Shown here in pieces: positions 34,380 to 46,282 of a stretch of DNA of 64,000 bases (position 1 is the stretch's first letter; each line of letters opens with the position of its first letter). Origin of the DNA: Citrus sinensis (lineage: Eukaryota; Streptophyta; Magnoliopsida; Sapindales; Rutaceae); the NCBI RefSeq assembly GCF_022201045.2, contig NC_068561.1, positions 18,292,501-18,356,500 of the forward strand, in the 5' to 3' direction. The notes under the pieces are model-generated. The model was not told the DNA's origin. It saw nothing but the letters and a program-made list of their open reading frames with translations, and did no database searches. Both the position numbers and the translations under genes were made by a program.

Positions 34380-37300
34380 CTATCTCAATTTAACATGTGA
34401 TTATATAAGTTGCAAATGAAATATATGTTGTCCTTATTGGAAACTAAGCTGTTTTTTTAATTGCTTTTATTACGTAGTGGTTATGTTGAACTATTAACCG
34501 GCTTAGGGGTTGTTTGGTTGTAGGATTAAAACAACTTCTATCATTTAGTTTCAATAATTCAGTCGTTTGAATGCATTTACTTGTATAAATTTACACTGAA
34601 AATTTGACAATCATGTGTTATAAAATTACCCATGCATGTATCAATTCATTTCTTCTCTATTCAATTATTTTTTTTCATTACGACTTCTACTCAGGCCATT
34701 GAGCTAGGATAAATCCATTCAAGCCATTGAACTACTTTTTTGTGTTATTTTTGATAATGACAAGTGATAATATAAAAGGACAAAATATGGGGAATGGTGC
34801 CAAAGGGCCACCATAGCTGTTGGACCCTTTAAAACAGAATTGGATATAAGAAATAGCTCGAGCATAATTAAATTAATATTTGAATTGTCTCAAAAAAAGA
34901 AAAGAAAAAACTTCACATGTAAATCAAAATATGACAACAGATGTAAATCAAAATATGAATTGAGAATCAAATTTTGTAATTTGCATTCTCAAATGTAATT
35001 TTTTTTTAAATAACAACGCAGAGACGCTTTCTACAATAAGCAAGCAAGTGTAAAAGGCAAAAGCTACCATATTTCCATATCGACGACGAACACTTATAAG
35101 ATGAACAACATTTTTCCTTTGCATGCAAACCGACCGGTATGTTCAATTAATCAAGAGGAGAAAAAAAAAAGTTAGCTTAATTAATTACCTTTTATTTTCT
35201 CACGAACGAACGAACGAAGATAAGCATCTTCGTATATGTATATTTTTCATCTTCAACGAAGATATGTTGACTCCACTTGTATAAAATCGACATCCAGATG
35301 CAGATTTGTAACCCTAAGAGCAATTTTTCCAACAGTGCTCATGGCATTCAGTAAGACGAAGAAGAAAGTGAAAATTTTGCGAGATACCAGAGTTAGGGGG
35401 AGGGAGAGAGAGAGAGAATCAGAAGATAATCAAATCAAAACATTGAGTAAAATGTCTGTTTTGGCATTAATTATTCATGGTCCTTCTTTCATTGGCATGA
35501 ATTTGGAGTCCTCTTAATGATGATAACATAAACATCCGAACTATACTATGAATCACCATCAGCGGGATTTGTTTTCTCTTGTATGCTGTTAGTGCTGTGC
35601 TTTTTCATCTATTTCTTGAATTTGTCTTCCGGCCTCTTGCATTCGGTCGCATTGATGGCGGCCACCCTACTAGAGACAGGTAACCTTGTCGTTAGAAAAA
35701 TTTGATTCTAACAAGGTGGTTGGACAAATTTTGTGGCAAGAATGGCTGGCGTGTTTCTTCAATGTTAAGTGATAGTGTTATTGTTAATCCAATCATTAAT
35801 TGTACGTATCTCAAATCATATAAATACACATGTTCAAGCCCTCTTGCCTCTTTGCAGATCATATATATTTATCACCGGCTTTACTATCTACAGTTAAAGA
35901 TACATAACAAAATTAATCAATAAACCGATCGTGCGTTCTCTCTCTCCAATCAGGGCAAAACTATGTTAAAATTAAGAGTGCCTGCCTGTGTGCTTTAATT
36001 AATGGTTACGGGAAAAAAGAATCGTGCAACAAAACATGTCAAACCTGCAGTTTTCATGATAATGATACTGAAAAATGTTAGCTGATGCATGAAACAGGAA
36101 ATTGAAACGACCATATATCAGCAGCCAGCAGGAGTTCAGAGTTCCATTAAAACCAATTCAAAGTACTTCTTGATTTCACTTACTAAACCGTGCAAAGAAA
36201 GTACATGAACAATGTCCAGAAAAGATAGCAGTTAGCATGGGGGCATTTGATCAACCAAGTGACGCCTTGTTCCTGTATTACGAGGGGCGATAATTGATTT
36301 CGCCAGCCAAGTTTTGTGGATCACTAGCGCTTACGCTTAGGCTTAGCCTATCTTTTCAAGTTCAACATGTTTCCCAAAACTTTGTGTTCCATCCCATTCT
36401 CTGGCTCCAAAAAAAAAAAATACACGAGTTATTTAACTTATTTGTTAAGATTTCAAGTTAAATTCATATCTATTCAAATATTCAATTATATATTTATCAA
36501 TAACACGTCTGTATTCAACACATTCAAAATTTTGAACTATATATATATATATACACACTTTTATCTTCTTCTTTTTTATTGTTGTTTAGGGTAAAAGTAA
36601 CCCAGACTTTTACACGCTCAGACAAGTTTTATTGAAAACGACAAATGGACTGGGATAAGGGCTGGCTTGCCAAACCCAGGAGTCTTAAACAAGCCCAACT
36701 TTTCTTTGGAAGTCCAGGTCCAGGTTCAGCCCACTCTGGCCTTAAAAATCAATGCTCCAGTAGTGGCCTTCACACATAATTGAATTAAAAAGGAGGGGTA
36801 AGCTTCTCACACTCCTTTTAAAATCTTTATGAAACTTCAGTTCTGTAGATACATTTCTATTATTAGTTGAAATTACATAAAATGATAAATTAAGTTTAAT
36901 TAAATTAAAATGTATTTACACTCAATTATGCAGCCTATTATTTTTATAATTTAATATATCACATAATTAATTTTTGATAAACACAAAATCATTAATTTTC
37001 ATTATCAAAAAATATATTTTAAAATTTAATTAATTTATAGTTGAATTTAATAAAAACTCTATTGTAATTTTTTATGATTTTCTGTAATTGTGATTAAAGG
37101 AAGATCCACACAAATGTAACGTTTGATAAGAATTCTTTTTTTTTTTTCGTGGGTATTAGAAGCTCCACTCTTTAAAAAAGAAAAAAAAAATGTTCAACGT
37201 GAAAATAAAATTTGAACTGTCCGTACAAATTTTTTAAAATTAAAATTTGAATTTACAACGGTAAGGCCAAACTTAATTGAAAATCAAAATTTGTACTTTT

Positions 37301-37595
37301 AAAAGTAATTAAAAAAAAAAATTGAATAACCCCCGACATTTCAACAGAGACCCCTTCTCCTTCTCTGGCCTTTCTCCTCACAATCTCACTCTTCTCCTTC
37401 TCCAACTGCTGTTCATCATACGCAAGATTCCGTTCCGTAGAGGGAACGTGAGAAGGAGAGATGGAGAGAGAGAGAGTTAATAATTATAATTTTAGTGGAT
37501 CAAATTTTGAATTTTGATTATGTTTCGCTGTTGCTTGAGTTTGTGTTAACTTGTAAAATTAGGGTTTTGTTAAAAAAAAAAAATTGAGAGTTCAA
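34380..37595. other. Intergenic DNA between two plus-strand genes
   Basis: Contains the 3' UTR of MED33 at the left, a short relic of an S-domain receptor kinase (35655-35700), several microsatellite runs ((TA)n near 36540) and, from about 37400, the 5' UTR region of the next gene. No intact gene seen. A GGGGTTGTTTGGTTG phrase at about 34506 may be the end of a decayed MITE. Confidence 0.5.
35655..35700 (+). pseudogene. Short relic of a G-type lectin S-receptor-like kinase
   Basis: The frame reads AATLLETGNLVVRK, the well-known A-x-LL-D/E-(S/T)GN-(L/F)-V-V-R motif of the S-locus glycoprotein/B-lectin region. No other part of that large gene (signal peptide, lectin start, PAN, kinase) is recognisable around it, so it is a small gene fragment. 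Identification rests on one 14-residue match. Confidence 0.4.
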
Positions 37596-40170
37596 ATGGA
37601 AGGATTAGGAAGGAGAATATCGGCGAGTCCAAGGCCGTGCTCTGGGAGAAGAGTATTGGCGAAGAAAAGGGTTCGTTCTGATGGATTCGTTAACAGTGTA
37701 AAGAAGCTTCAAAGGCGGGAGATTTGTTCTAAAAGAGATCGTGCTTTTAGTATCAGCAATGCTCAAGAACGATTTCGCAATATGCATTTAGTGGTACTTC
37801 ATTCAACAAAATTCTCTCTCTTTTCCACTTTATTAATGTAAAATGTAAAGATATTAGATTTCTTGATTGATTACTTGGATTTTATTTTATTCAGCTGTGA
37901 AAGTTAGGGTTTTGTTTGATAAGGAGGTATGTATTTGTGCTTGTGTGTGTTAGGAGGAATATGATACCCATGATCCCAAAGGGCACTGTCCGTTTGTTTT
38001 GCCTTTTTTAATGAAGAGAACTAAAGTAATTGAGATTGTGGCCGCCCGTGATATCGTCTTTGCCCTTGCGCATTCTGGTGTCTGTGCAGCTTTTAGTAGA
38101 GGTACTAACATTACCGTCGCTCCCTGATGAAGAAAGATTTGTTGAGTATGTAGCTGATTTGTTGGGTGTTTCATTTGTTGTAATAAGTGCAGAGACAAAC
38201 AGGAGGATTTGTTTTCTGAATGTTAGTCCTGATGAAGTCATACGAAGCTTGTTCTATAACAAGAACAATGATTCACTTATCACTGTGTCTGTTTATGCTT
38301 CTGATAACTTCAGCTCTTTGAAATGCAGATCTACAAAAATTGAGTGAGTGCATATTTTCTCTGTCTTTTTTCCTCTATTCTTTGGGGAGCTGTTAACCTC
38401 ATGCTGGTAAATGTCTCTGTGATGGGTTAGATACATAAGGCGGGGTAAGCCAGATTCGGGTTTTGCTCTTTTTGAGTCAGAGTCCTTGAAGTGGCCTGGC
38501 TTTGTGGAGTTTGATGATGTTAATGGAAAGGTCCTGACTTACTCTGCACAAGATAGGTATTTTCCCACTCCATGTGCTGTAATTTGTTAACTGACTAAAT
38601 ATACATTCTAATTATTGGTCATATTGACAGTATATACAAGGTGTTTGACCTCAAAAACTATACGATGCTGTACTCTATATCAGACAAACATGTGCAAGAA
38701 ATCAAAATTAGGTAATTTCTCCTTCTCTCTCTCAAACACGCTTATGCACCGACTGTTGCTTGTTGCTAGGATTACTGCACCAGTAACTACCTTCAACTCT
38801 TATTTTGTGTTTCTACGTAATGCTTCTTTATGTTCATCGTACTCTCGTTTGTTTACTTTACCTGTAACAGTCCGGGCATCATGCTATTAATTTTCAATAG
38901 ATCTAGTAGTCATGTTCCTCTCAAGATTCTATCTATAGAAGATGGCACAGTTCTCAAGGTCTTTTATCATCTGCTGCATCGAAATAAGAAGGTGGACTTC
39001 ATTGAACAATTCAATGAAAAGCTTCTTGTCAAGCAAGAAAACGAGAATCTCCAGATCCTTGATGTAAGTTATCGATGATCTTTTATGGCATTTCACTTGC
39101 GGCGTTGGTTATTTTTATGAGCCTGCAAGTGTAACGTGTATTCTGTATAGGTACGAAATGCTGAGCTGATGGAAGTTAGCAGAACTGAATTCATGACTCC
39201 ATCAGCATTTATCTTTCTTTATGAGAACCAGCTGTTCCTAACGTTCAGAAATCGAACTGTTGCTGTATGGAATTTTCGTGGAGAGCTTGTAACTTCATTT
39301 GAGGATCACCTGTTATGGCATCCAGACTGTAACACAAATAACATTTATATAACAAGTGATCAGGATCTTATTATTTCTTACTGCAAGGCTGAACCTGAGG
39401 ATCAATGGATGGAAGGAAGTGGTAATTCTTTTACTTGCCCTTTAGGTAACAGATATGCCTTAATGTGCTAATGGTTTGTGGTACGAACATTGGGCTCATT
39501 AGAATTTAATCAGCCTTAGCTTATTTTGAATCAGTCTTATAACAATGATTGGTAAAAGTTGAATAGTTCTAACAGCATAGTGCAACTCTACTTTCTGACA
39601 TGCTGTTCGTTGCTCATCCTTTTTCTGAGTCTGGTTTTTCTTTATCTTGTAATTAGAGCTATTTTTTATTAAGTTAGAGAAGTGGATGAACTAGGATATA
39701 ATTGTTATTTAAAAACATGTTCAATGACTTCTTTTCAACCATTGCCTTATTACTTATAAGATGTTTCATCAATTGAGAAGTTGCCATCACCGGTTTTCTC
39801 GGAGATTTGGACCTGTTGATTTGAAGTAACTTCTTGATAAACTTGGTTTTGTAATTCAATGAAGAGAATATTGTTGATGATGGGAGCAATTCTCTCCTTG
39901 CTTTTGGGTGCAGCTGGATCAATCAATGTCAGCAGTATTTTGACTGGGAAATGCCTGGCTAAAATAAATGCGACAAATTGCAGTCCCAAGGTTGATGACG
40001 AGTTAGGAAGCAGCAGTACTGGCAAGTCAAAGAAGTTGAATAAATGCTCCTATATAAGAAGCACGGTAGGAGAGGCATTGGAAGATATAACTTCTCTTTT
40101 CTATGATGAAGAGCGCAATGAGATCTACACCGGGAACAGACATGGGCTTGTTCACGTATGGTCTAATTGA
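37596..40170 (+). CDS. Conserved plant WD40/beta-propeller-like protein of unknown function
   Basis: Eight exons: 37596-37793, 37954-38101, 38193-38343, 38431-38556, 38631-38711, 38871-39063, 39151-39421, 39914-40170. All introns are GT-AG and the sum is 1425 bases, 474 residues. The product starts MEGLGRRISASPRPCSGRRV and ends GLVHVWSN. It is a strongly conserved single-copy-type land-plant protein with a basic N-terminus (1-55) and repeated beta-strand blocks, the last ending in the WD40-like NRHGLVHVWS. No catalytic motif or membrane segment is visible. Its role is not known to me. An in-frame extension of four codons upstream starts at TTG, so the ATG at 37596 is used. It is convergent with the phosphatase gene to the right. 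Confidence 0.88.
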
Positions 40171-40863
40171 AAATCCAATAATTCTGATGAGTTGGCTCTA
40201 CTGCAGTTTGGTTGACATAGTGTATCAAATTAAATTGTTTTCAACTTGTATCCTTAGACGAGTAAAATTGGAATGTAGCCACTTGTAGATAGCCTTCCTT
40301 TTGAGATGAAGTGAAATTAGCCTGCCTTCCTATTGAGATGAAGTAAAATCTTGCAAGATATCATTGTATTTGTATGTACACTAAAATTTAATTCTCTTTG
40401 CTTGCTTGCCTAGCCTCAGAAATGGAAAGCCAAATATTTTCCTTGAAACTTTATTTTTGCTGCAATAGACGATTAGCTGGAGACGGTAACTAATATCACA
40501 ATAAAAGTACCATTGCAAGAAAAGATGGAAAAAACTGTAGTGCGGAAAATGTTACAAGCAGGTATATAGAACTTATGATGAACGAACAGAAGAAGAGAAA
40601 CCCCACGTAATTAATATTGTGACCTATTAGCATTCACATTGGCTTATGCTTGTTTTTAGGCAATTACACGAAGTATTATATACACAGCTTTCTGATGCTT
40701 TACACAGTTTGATGAACTGTCTCTCAACTCAACACTGAACTTTTACTAACATAAACAGGAAGAGCTAATGGAAATGACCACGATCACCTTTAATAGTTGA
40801 GCGCTTTCAACTTGATTCTTTGCTCTTTTCACTTGGAATTTATTACAAAGTTTCTTTCTGTGT
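40171..40863. other. Convergent 3' flanks
   Basis: About 690 bases between the stop codons of the WD40-like gene (+) and the phosphatase gene (-). It holds both 3' UTRs. The phrase TAGCCTGCCTTCCTATTGAGATGAAGT at about 40318 repeats one just before it, a short local duplication. No gene. Confidence 0.5.
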
Positions 40864-42193
40864 CTATCCAAAGGGCCTAAGAATCTGAAATGAGCAGAGC
40901 AAACTAGCATCCACACACATGAAAGCGCCTGCATTATTAAACTCTCCACAGTAGTTTGGTGCTGAGAATATTGTAACCAGCCGTCTGTCTGCAAAGAATT
41001 CAAAACCATCTTCAACGACCTGCACAAAGACAGCATTGTATTGGAAATTTGACCTAAATAGAGTGCTCAGTGAAAGCACGGCTGAAGAGATAAACAAAAC
41101 GAAATACCTGGTGAGCCCGGCAAATGAGATCAAGGTCCTGTTTATTCAAGAACTCGGCCACTTTGTCAGCTCCAAAAGTATAGGAAACACCCCTGTCATT
41201 CTCACCCCAGCCTCTGATGTCCCTATCGGGATCAGACCAAAGGAGGTCACACAAGAGACCTTGATCTGGCACGTCTATTGGCCTTTGTATGGCTCTGATC
41301 TGATCTAAGCTCTCCATTTCTGGTGAAAGTCCACCGTGCATACACAAAATTTTATCATCAATGACTGCAGCCACGGGCAAACAGTTGAAGCACTCTGTAA
41401 AATGCTTCCAAAGACGCACACTGAAACGCCGTTTGCATTCATCATAGAATCCATATATTCGGTTGATGGAAGCGCATTCATGGTTTCCGCGGAGGAGGAA
41501 AAAGTTGTCTGGGTACTTGATTTTGTACAAGAGGAGGAGGCATATTGTCTCTATACTTTGTTTTCCTCTGTCTACATAGTCTCCAAGAAATAAATAGTTG
41601 GAATCTGGAGGAAATCCACCATACTCAAACAGTCGTAGCAGGTCAGGATATTGGCCGTGTATGTCACCTACACGACATCATGCATCATCATCGTCATCAT
41701 TACAAGTAATACAATAAATATAATCCTTCTACAAGAATGGTATTTCATGGTTGTAAATAAACTTTTAAATTCACCATATTACAAGAGACTATTTGAACAT
41801 GGAAAAGCAAGCACAATTTCATTATCGTTGGATGGTGACACAGTTACTATGATTATTAGCCAACCAATACCAATGAAATTCTTCTGAAAAAAAAAAGAAA
41901 ACGACATGAGACTGTTTTGTAATTTGTATCTATCTACAAGAAAAAGAACAAAGAAACAAATAGAATGATGATTACAAACAGGAACAGAAAGCACAACAAT
42001 AACGAATAAGAAGAAAAAGGGCACCACAAATGTTAATGGGAGCTTCTAATTCAAGGAGATTCGGTTGAGCAAGGAAGATTTGCTTAGCGGTGAAACAAAG
42101 TTGCCGAATTTCACTTTCATTCATCTGAATTCTTTTGCCTCTGTTGTATCTTCCCTCTAAAAGCCTCTCTAACAGCCCTTCTAGTCCTTCCAT
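40864..42193 (-). CDS. TOPP: Type-1 serine/threonine protein phosphatase catalytic subunit (TOPP)
   Basis: Three exons on the minus strand: 42193-42025, 41667-41108, 41019-40864, GT-AG introns, sum 885 bases, 294 residues. All metal and catalytic motifs of PPP-family phosphatases are present: GDIHGQ, GDYVDRG, RGNHEC, HGGLSPE and the C-terminal SAPNYCGEF. The N-terminal part ([11 protein letters not shown]...NESEIRQLC) marks PP1 rather than PP2A. The enzyme removes phosphate from Ser/Thr residues with targeting subunits that set location. After [19 protein letters not shown] the protein ends quickly, so the tail is shorter than in many plant PP1 proteins (about 310-320 residues); the PP1-specific pocket is retained. 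The same-strand CDKB1 gene lies 1.2 kb upstream. Confidence 0.93.
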
Positions 42194-43418
42194 TGCCCTT
42201 ACGAAATTTTTTTTACTTGAAAATTTTCTTCTTTCTCTACATTTGATCCATTAATCTCTTCTTTCATACCGAGAACATATCAAATTTTATGTTTATTCAA
42301 TCAAAATAATGGCAGAAAGAGAGAATGAAGAAGAAAAGGAATGAGAATCATAATTAAGCTTAGCTTGTTGGTATTTCGGAGAGAAGAAAGAGAGGAAGTG
42401 AGAGCTTTCCAAAAGAATAGGCGGAGTTAGAGATTTATTAGGAGAAGGTGACTGATTGTAATTGTTTCTTATTAATTTTTGACTTTGTTTTTAACGGTTA
42501 ATCAATGAGCTCAGCTCACATTTGCCAACTAATTAAAGAATGAGCCTCAGCCCTCCGACTTGCGCGCATACCCCAATAAAACAATTCCTGTTTATTTGGA
42601 TAATAACCATTAATAAATTAACACCTGCTACTAACTAAAGTTCGGAGCTATCCACTGATACCTAGGTGGCTAGAAAATGAGATAAAAACTAGAAACAATA
42701 TGCTTTATAAATTGACGCTTTCCAAATATTCTCGACATAGTTGAATCCATTGCCATTTGTGAGAGTAATATCATTAAAGAAAAATGAAAATTAGAGACCT
42801 CCAATCTTGTGGAACTCTCTGGAATCAGAATAACAACAAATTTGGCATGCAACATGTTCAGGGAATGTTTAATTTACTTATAAGAGAGAGACCTTAATAA
42901 ACAACGAGCAATGCTTCTTAGTTTTTTCTCTTTTTTTTTTTTTTTTTCCTGATTCCGCAATTCTTCTTATTTTGGTTTACTAAAAATGAAACAAAATCCA
43001 GCCTGGTACTAAATAGAGATCCGCCTCTTCATGGATAACAACCAAAGCAGAGAATTTTTCTCCATCAACACGATGAGAGGTACATATACGAATTCAATAA
43101 ACATCCTCACAACAGCCGCTAACAACACTAAAAGGGGTTATAAACTTTGAAGTTACTTGATAATGACATAAAAGAAAGATTGTAGAAATTGAAAACGATC
43201 ATATTACAAAGTTCAGAACTTCAGATGGTGAAATCACCAAGATGATGACAACTAACATGACATACGGACTTGACAGAATTATGTTTAAGAGTTTAAAACA
43301 AGTCACCCCTTCTATAACTTCAATACAAGAAAATGAATTCCTACAACAAACTGTATCACAACCGAAGAACTGAAGAAAGAGAAGTAGAATTTCACATAAG
43401 CAGCAGGGTACTGCAACT
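42194..43418. other. Spacer between phosphatase and CDKB1 genes
   Basis: Promoter and leader of the phosphatase gene on the left and 3' UTR of CDKB1 on the right. A poly(T) run lies near 42931-42947. No coding content recognised. Confidence 0.5.
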
Positions 43419-45035
43419 TCAGTATTGAGACTTGTCAAGGCTGTCAAAATAGGGATGTTCCATAGCTGCTTTCGCTGAAATTCTGTCTGCTGGATTGTAT
43501 TTCAGCATTAACTACAATAATGAAATGAAAAACTATTAACCCCAGAAATTTAAGCAATAAAAGAAGTAGATAAAAATAATCACAGCACTGCCAACATGAT
43601 ATTTTAACTGCATTAAATCTACAGTATTCCACAGATCATGACTCACTTTTCAAGTAAGAGAAGAAATCTAATGCTTCATAGTACCATAATCAAATGAGAA
43701 AAAAGCTTCCATAGCTGTCACCTCTAGCAATTAATCCCCTCGTTCTTGTACTATTACAATAAAAACAATAGCCTATAAAGTTGATTAGACTCCTAAGCGC
43801 ATGAAGCCTCATTCCTGTCATCCTAAATGGATAATTGCGAGGGAATAAACTAATAAAATCCGCCTCCTATCTAGGGCCATAAACACAAAAATCTAGAGCC
43901 TTCACGTTTACTTAAACGAGTCAAGCTTGACACGCATCCTGAGTCCGGATACAAAACAATAAGGAGATCCCAACTTGGGCAATTGATAAGGCATAATAAT
44001 TATTAGTACGGTTTGTGGGAATCTCACATTAATGCATTCAATAAGAAAACTTACCGACAGAAGATCAACTCCCTCAGGACTCAGAGATGGAACAGCACGT
44101 GGCAAGTTCTGCGGCTCCCACTGTGGATACACATGCCAGTCCCTCAGAGTAGAAACACCTGGCCACTGTTTCTCAGTTGGTGTTCCCAGCATCCTTCAAG
44201 TACATCAAATATAAAGTCCATAACAATTAGATTCCTCAGAAAGATAGTAAACAATATATCAACTTTACGAACAAGTACGGAGGCCAAAGATCGATTGCCT
44301 GAAAATATGAAGCAATTGCTGGAACTCAGAGTCACCAGGGAACAAAGCCTGCCTTCTAACCATCTCAGCGAAAATGCAACCAACGGACCACATGTCGACA
44401 GCAGTGGAGTAATGAGTGGAACCAAGAAGCACCTCGGGAGCCCTATACCAGAGAGTAACAATCTCGTGGGTATAGCTTTTGAGAGGAACGGTGAAGGCGC
44501 GTCCGAGGCCAAGATCGGCGATCTTGAGAATCCCCTTGTCCTTATCAAGGAGAAGATTCTGCGGCTTCAGGTCGCGATGAAGGACACCGTGGCTGTGGCA
44601 GTGGGCGACGCCTTTGCAAAGCTGGTACAAGAAGCTCTGAATGAGAGTGGGGGGCAGCGGCCTCGGATTGGGGCCCTTGCGGTGCGAGTCGATGAATTTC
44701 TTTAGATCGGTATCGAGGTATTCAAACACGAGATAGAGATTAGACTTGCCGTTGTTGGAGGTGGCGAAGGCGGAAGCGGAGTCGGGGCTGGGGTTGTTGG
44801 ATTTGAGAGAGGAGTCCACGTGTTCGACGCAGAGGAGGCGGACGACGTAAAGGGATTGAGAGAGCATCTGGAGGAGGGACACTTCGCGGAGAGCGGTCGG
44901 GGGGATGCCTTCTTCGTCCATTTCGAGTCTTGTTTTCTTCAGAGCAACCAACTGCCCGGTCGCTTTGTCCTTTGCCTTGTACACTTTCCCGTACGTTCCT
45001 TCTCCCACCTTCTCTAGCTTCTCGTACTTCTCCAT
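43419..45035 (-). CDS. CDKB1: B1-type cyclin-dependent kinase (CDKB1)
   Basis: Three exons on the minus strand: 45035-44299, 44193-44055, 43511-43419; sum 969 bases, 322 residues. The cyclin-binding helix reads PPTALRE (45-51), the signature of plant B1-type CDKs (PPTTLRE would be B2). Also visible: glycine loop GEGTYG with inhibitory T14/Y15, Lys33, HRDLKPQN (153-160), the divergent DLG (174-176), the T-loop threonine in SYTHE (189), APE (199-201) and the C-terminal [11 protein letters not shown]-type CDKs act with cyclins from S phase to mitosis. About a dozen residues ([13 protein letters not shown]..., 76-95) extend a loop relative to Arabidopsis CDKB1;1 (309 residues). Intron 1 starts with GC (CAG|GCAATC), a non-canonical donor. 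An MSA element lies ~95 bp upstream. Confidence 0.95.
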
Positions 45036-45125
45036 CCTCTCTGTTCTGCTCTGCGAACCCTAGAATTTTGAATTTCAGTGGCACCGCCTCCCCTTCATTC
45101 GTTTATTAAAGGAGAGCGGAAATGT

Positions 45126-45136
45126 CCCAACGGCCA
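45126..45136 (+). promoter_or_regulatory. MSA (mitosis-specific activator) element upstream of CDKB1
   Basis: CCCAACGGCCA matches the MSA consensus (T/C)C(T/C)AACGG(T/C)(T/C)A at every position, 91-101 bases upstream of the CDKB1 ATG. Three-repeat MYB (MYB3R) proteins bind MSA sites to drive G2/M genes. It lies in reverse orientation to the gene. A CACGTG G-box core is close by at 45151-45156. Confidence 0.7.
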
Positions 45137-45357
45137 AATTGGGCGAACACCACGTGCCCCTCTTTCCCTCTCTTTTGAATTTTGAAATTATTCCACGCTG
45201 TCCCCACCCTCCTTCCCCTTTATTTTCTCTTTCATTTATTTGGATTATTTTTTATCATTTCTCTAATTTCTTCCCCTACTTTATTTTTTTTTAATTTTTT
45301 CCTTTTTTCATCCAAATTTATACGTTCAGAAAAACATGAAATAGAAGGAGCAGCCGC

Positions 45358-46282
45358 TAGGGGTGGGCAAAATACCCGATCCGACCCGAAAAATATCGGG
45401 TTCGGATCGGATCGGGTTGCGAATATAACCCGATCGGATGATAAATTGTAAACCCGATCGGGTTGTGATCGGATCGGGTTATATCCGACCCGATCCGAAA
45501 ACCCGATCAGGTTGCTTAAAAAAAAAAAAAATCTAAACCTAAACCTAAACGCACGCACACCACACACAAATCACACTCACATAGTCACAGTAGAACAGAT
45601 TCACAAGTTGTAATAGTTGAACAGATTCACAACATGTGATTCATTGAAGAAATCACAAACACAGAACACACAAACAAAAGTACAAACTCACAAGAGACAC
45701 ACACACACAGAGCAGTGCCGCGATCTACCGACTCCCAACGGCCACTGCCAACGGAGGCCACACACGCTCCACCTCCAGTGCTGCGATCTATTCCTGTCTC
45801 TCCGAACTTCGACCAGTCCCCGACGCTGCGCGTCCAGCCGTCTGCGATCTACCGTTGCACGTCCGCCCGTCTGCTGCCGCCAACTGCCACCGATCTGCTG
45901 CTGAAAACCCGTCCGTGATCTGCTGCTCCAAGGCCAAGCCTCCAACCCGAGTACCCAACCCAAGTTTTTGCCCTTTGTGACTTTTGATTTTGAAGCTTTC
46001 ATTTCATGGTATATAATTAGCGTTAATTTTGAAGCTTTCACCCAACCCGATTAGAACTTAAATAACCCGAACTCAATCCGATTTGTTAACCCTAACCCGA
46101 TTCTACCCGAGTTCAACCCGATTTTTTGACCCGATCCGATCCGACCCGAATATATATCGGATCGGATCGGATCGGGTTGTAAGATCGGGTTGTATTCGGA
46201 TTAATATTTGTCCAACCCGAACAACCCGAAACCCGATCGAATTAACCCGAACCCGACCCGAATCCGATTTTGCCCACCCCTA
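45358..46282. mobile_element. hAT-like non-autonomous fold-back element
   Basis: About 925 bp with terminal inverted repeats TAGGGGTGGGCAAAAT at both ends, a terminus typical of plant hAT elements. Both arms (about 45358-45515 and 46060-46282) are built of repeated CGGATCGGGTT/ACCCGATCCG units, so they can fold back. The flanks show GGAGCAG on both sides (45347-45353 and 46283-46289), three bases off the left end, possibly the remains of an 8-bp duplication. The central ~500 bases are not repetitive and hold no recognisable gene. It sits between CDKB1 and the phosphoglycerate mutase gene. Confidence 0.7.

Noticed and set aside
34506-34700. Possible MITE starting GGGGTTGTTTGGTTG
   Set aside because: Only one end is recognisable; no inverted partner or target-site duplication was found.
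44013-44705. 230-residue plus-strand open frame over CDKB1
   Set aside because: It lies antisense to the conserved kinase exons, crosses the exon-intron boundary, and its residues show no family pattern. It is a by-product of GC-rich coding sequence.
45532-45552. Telomere-like CTAAACCTAAACC
   Set aside because: Only two to three units, inside the hAT-like element; far too short for an interstitial telomere.
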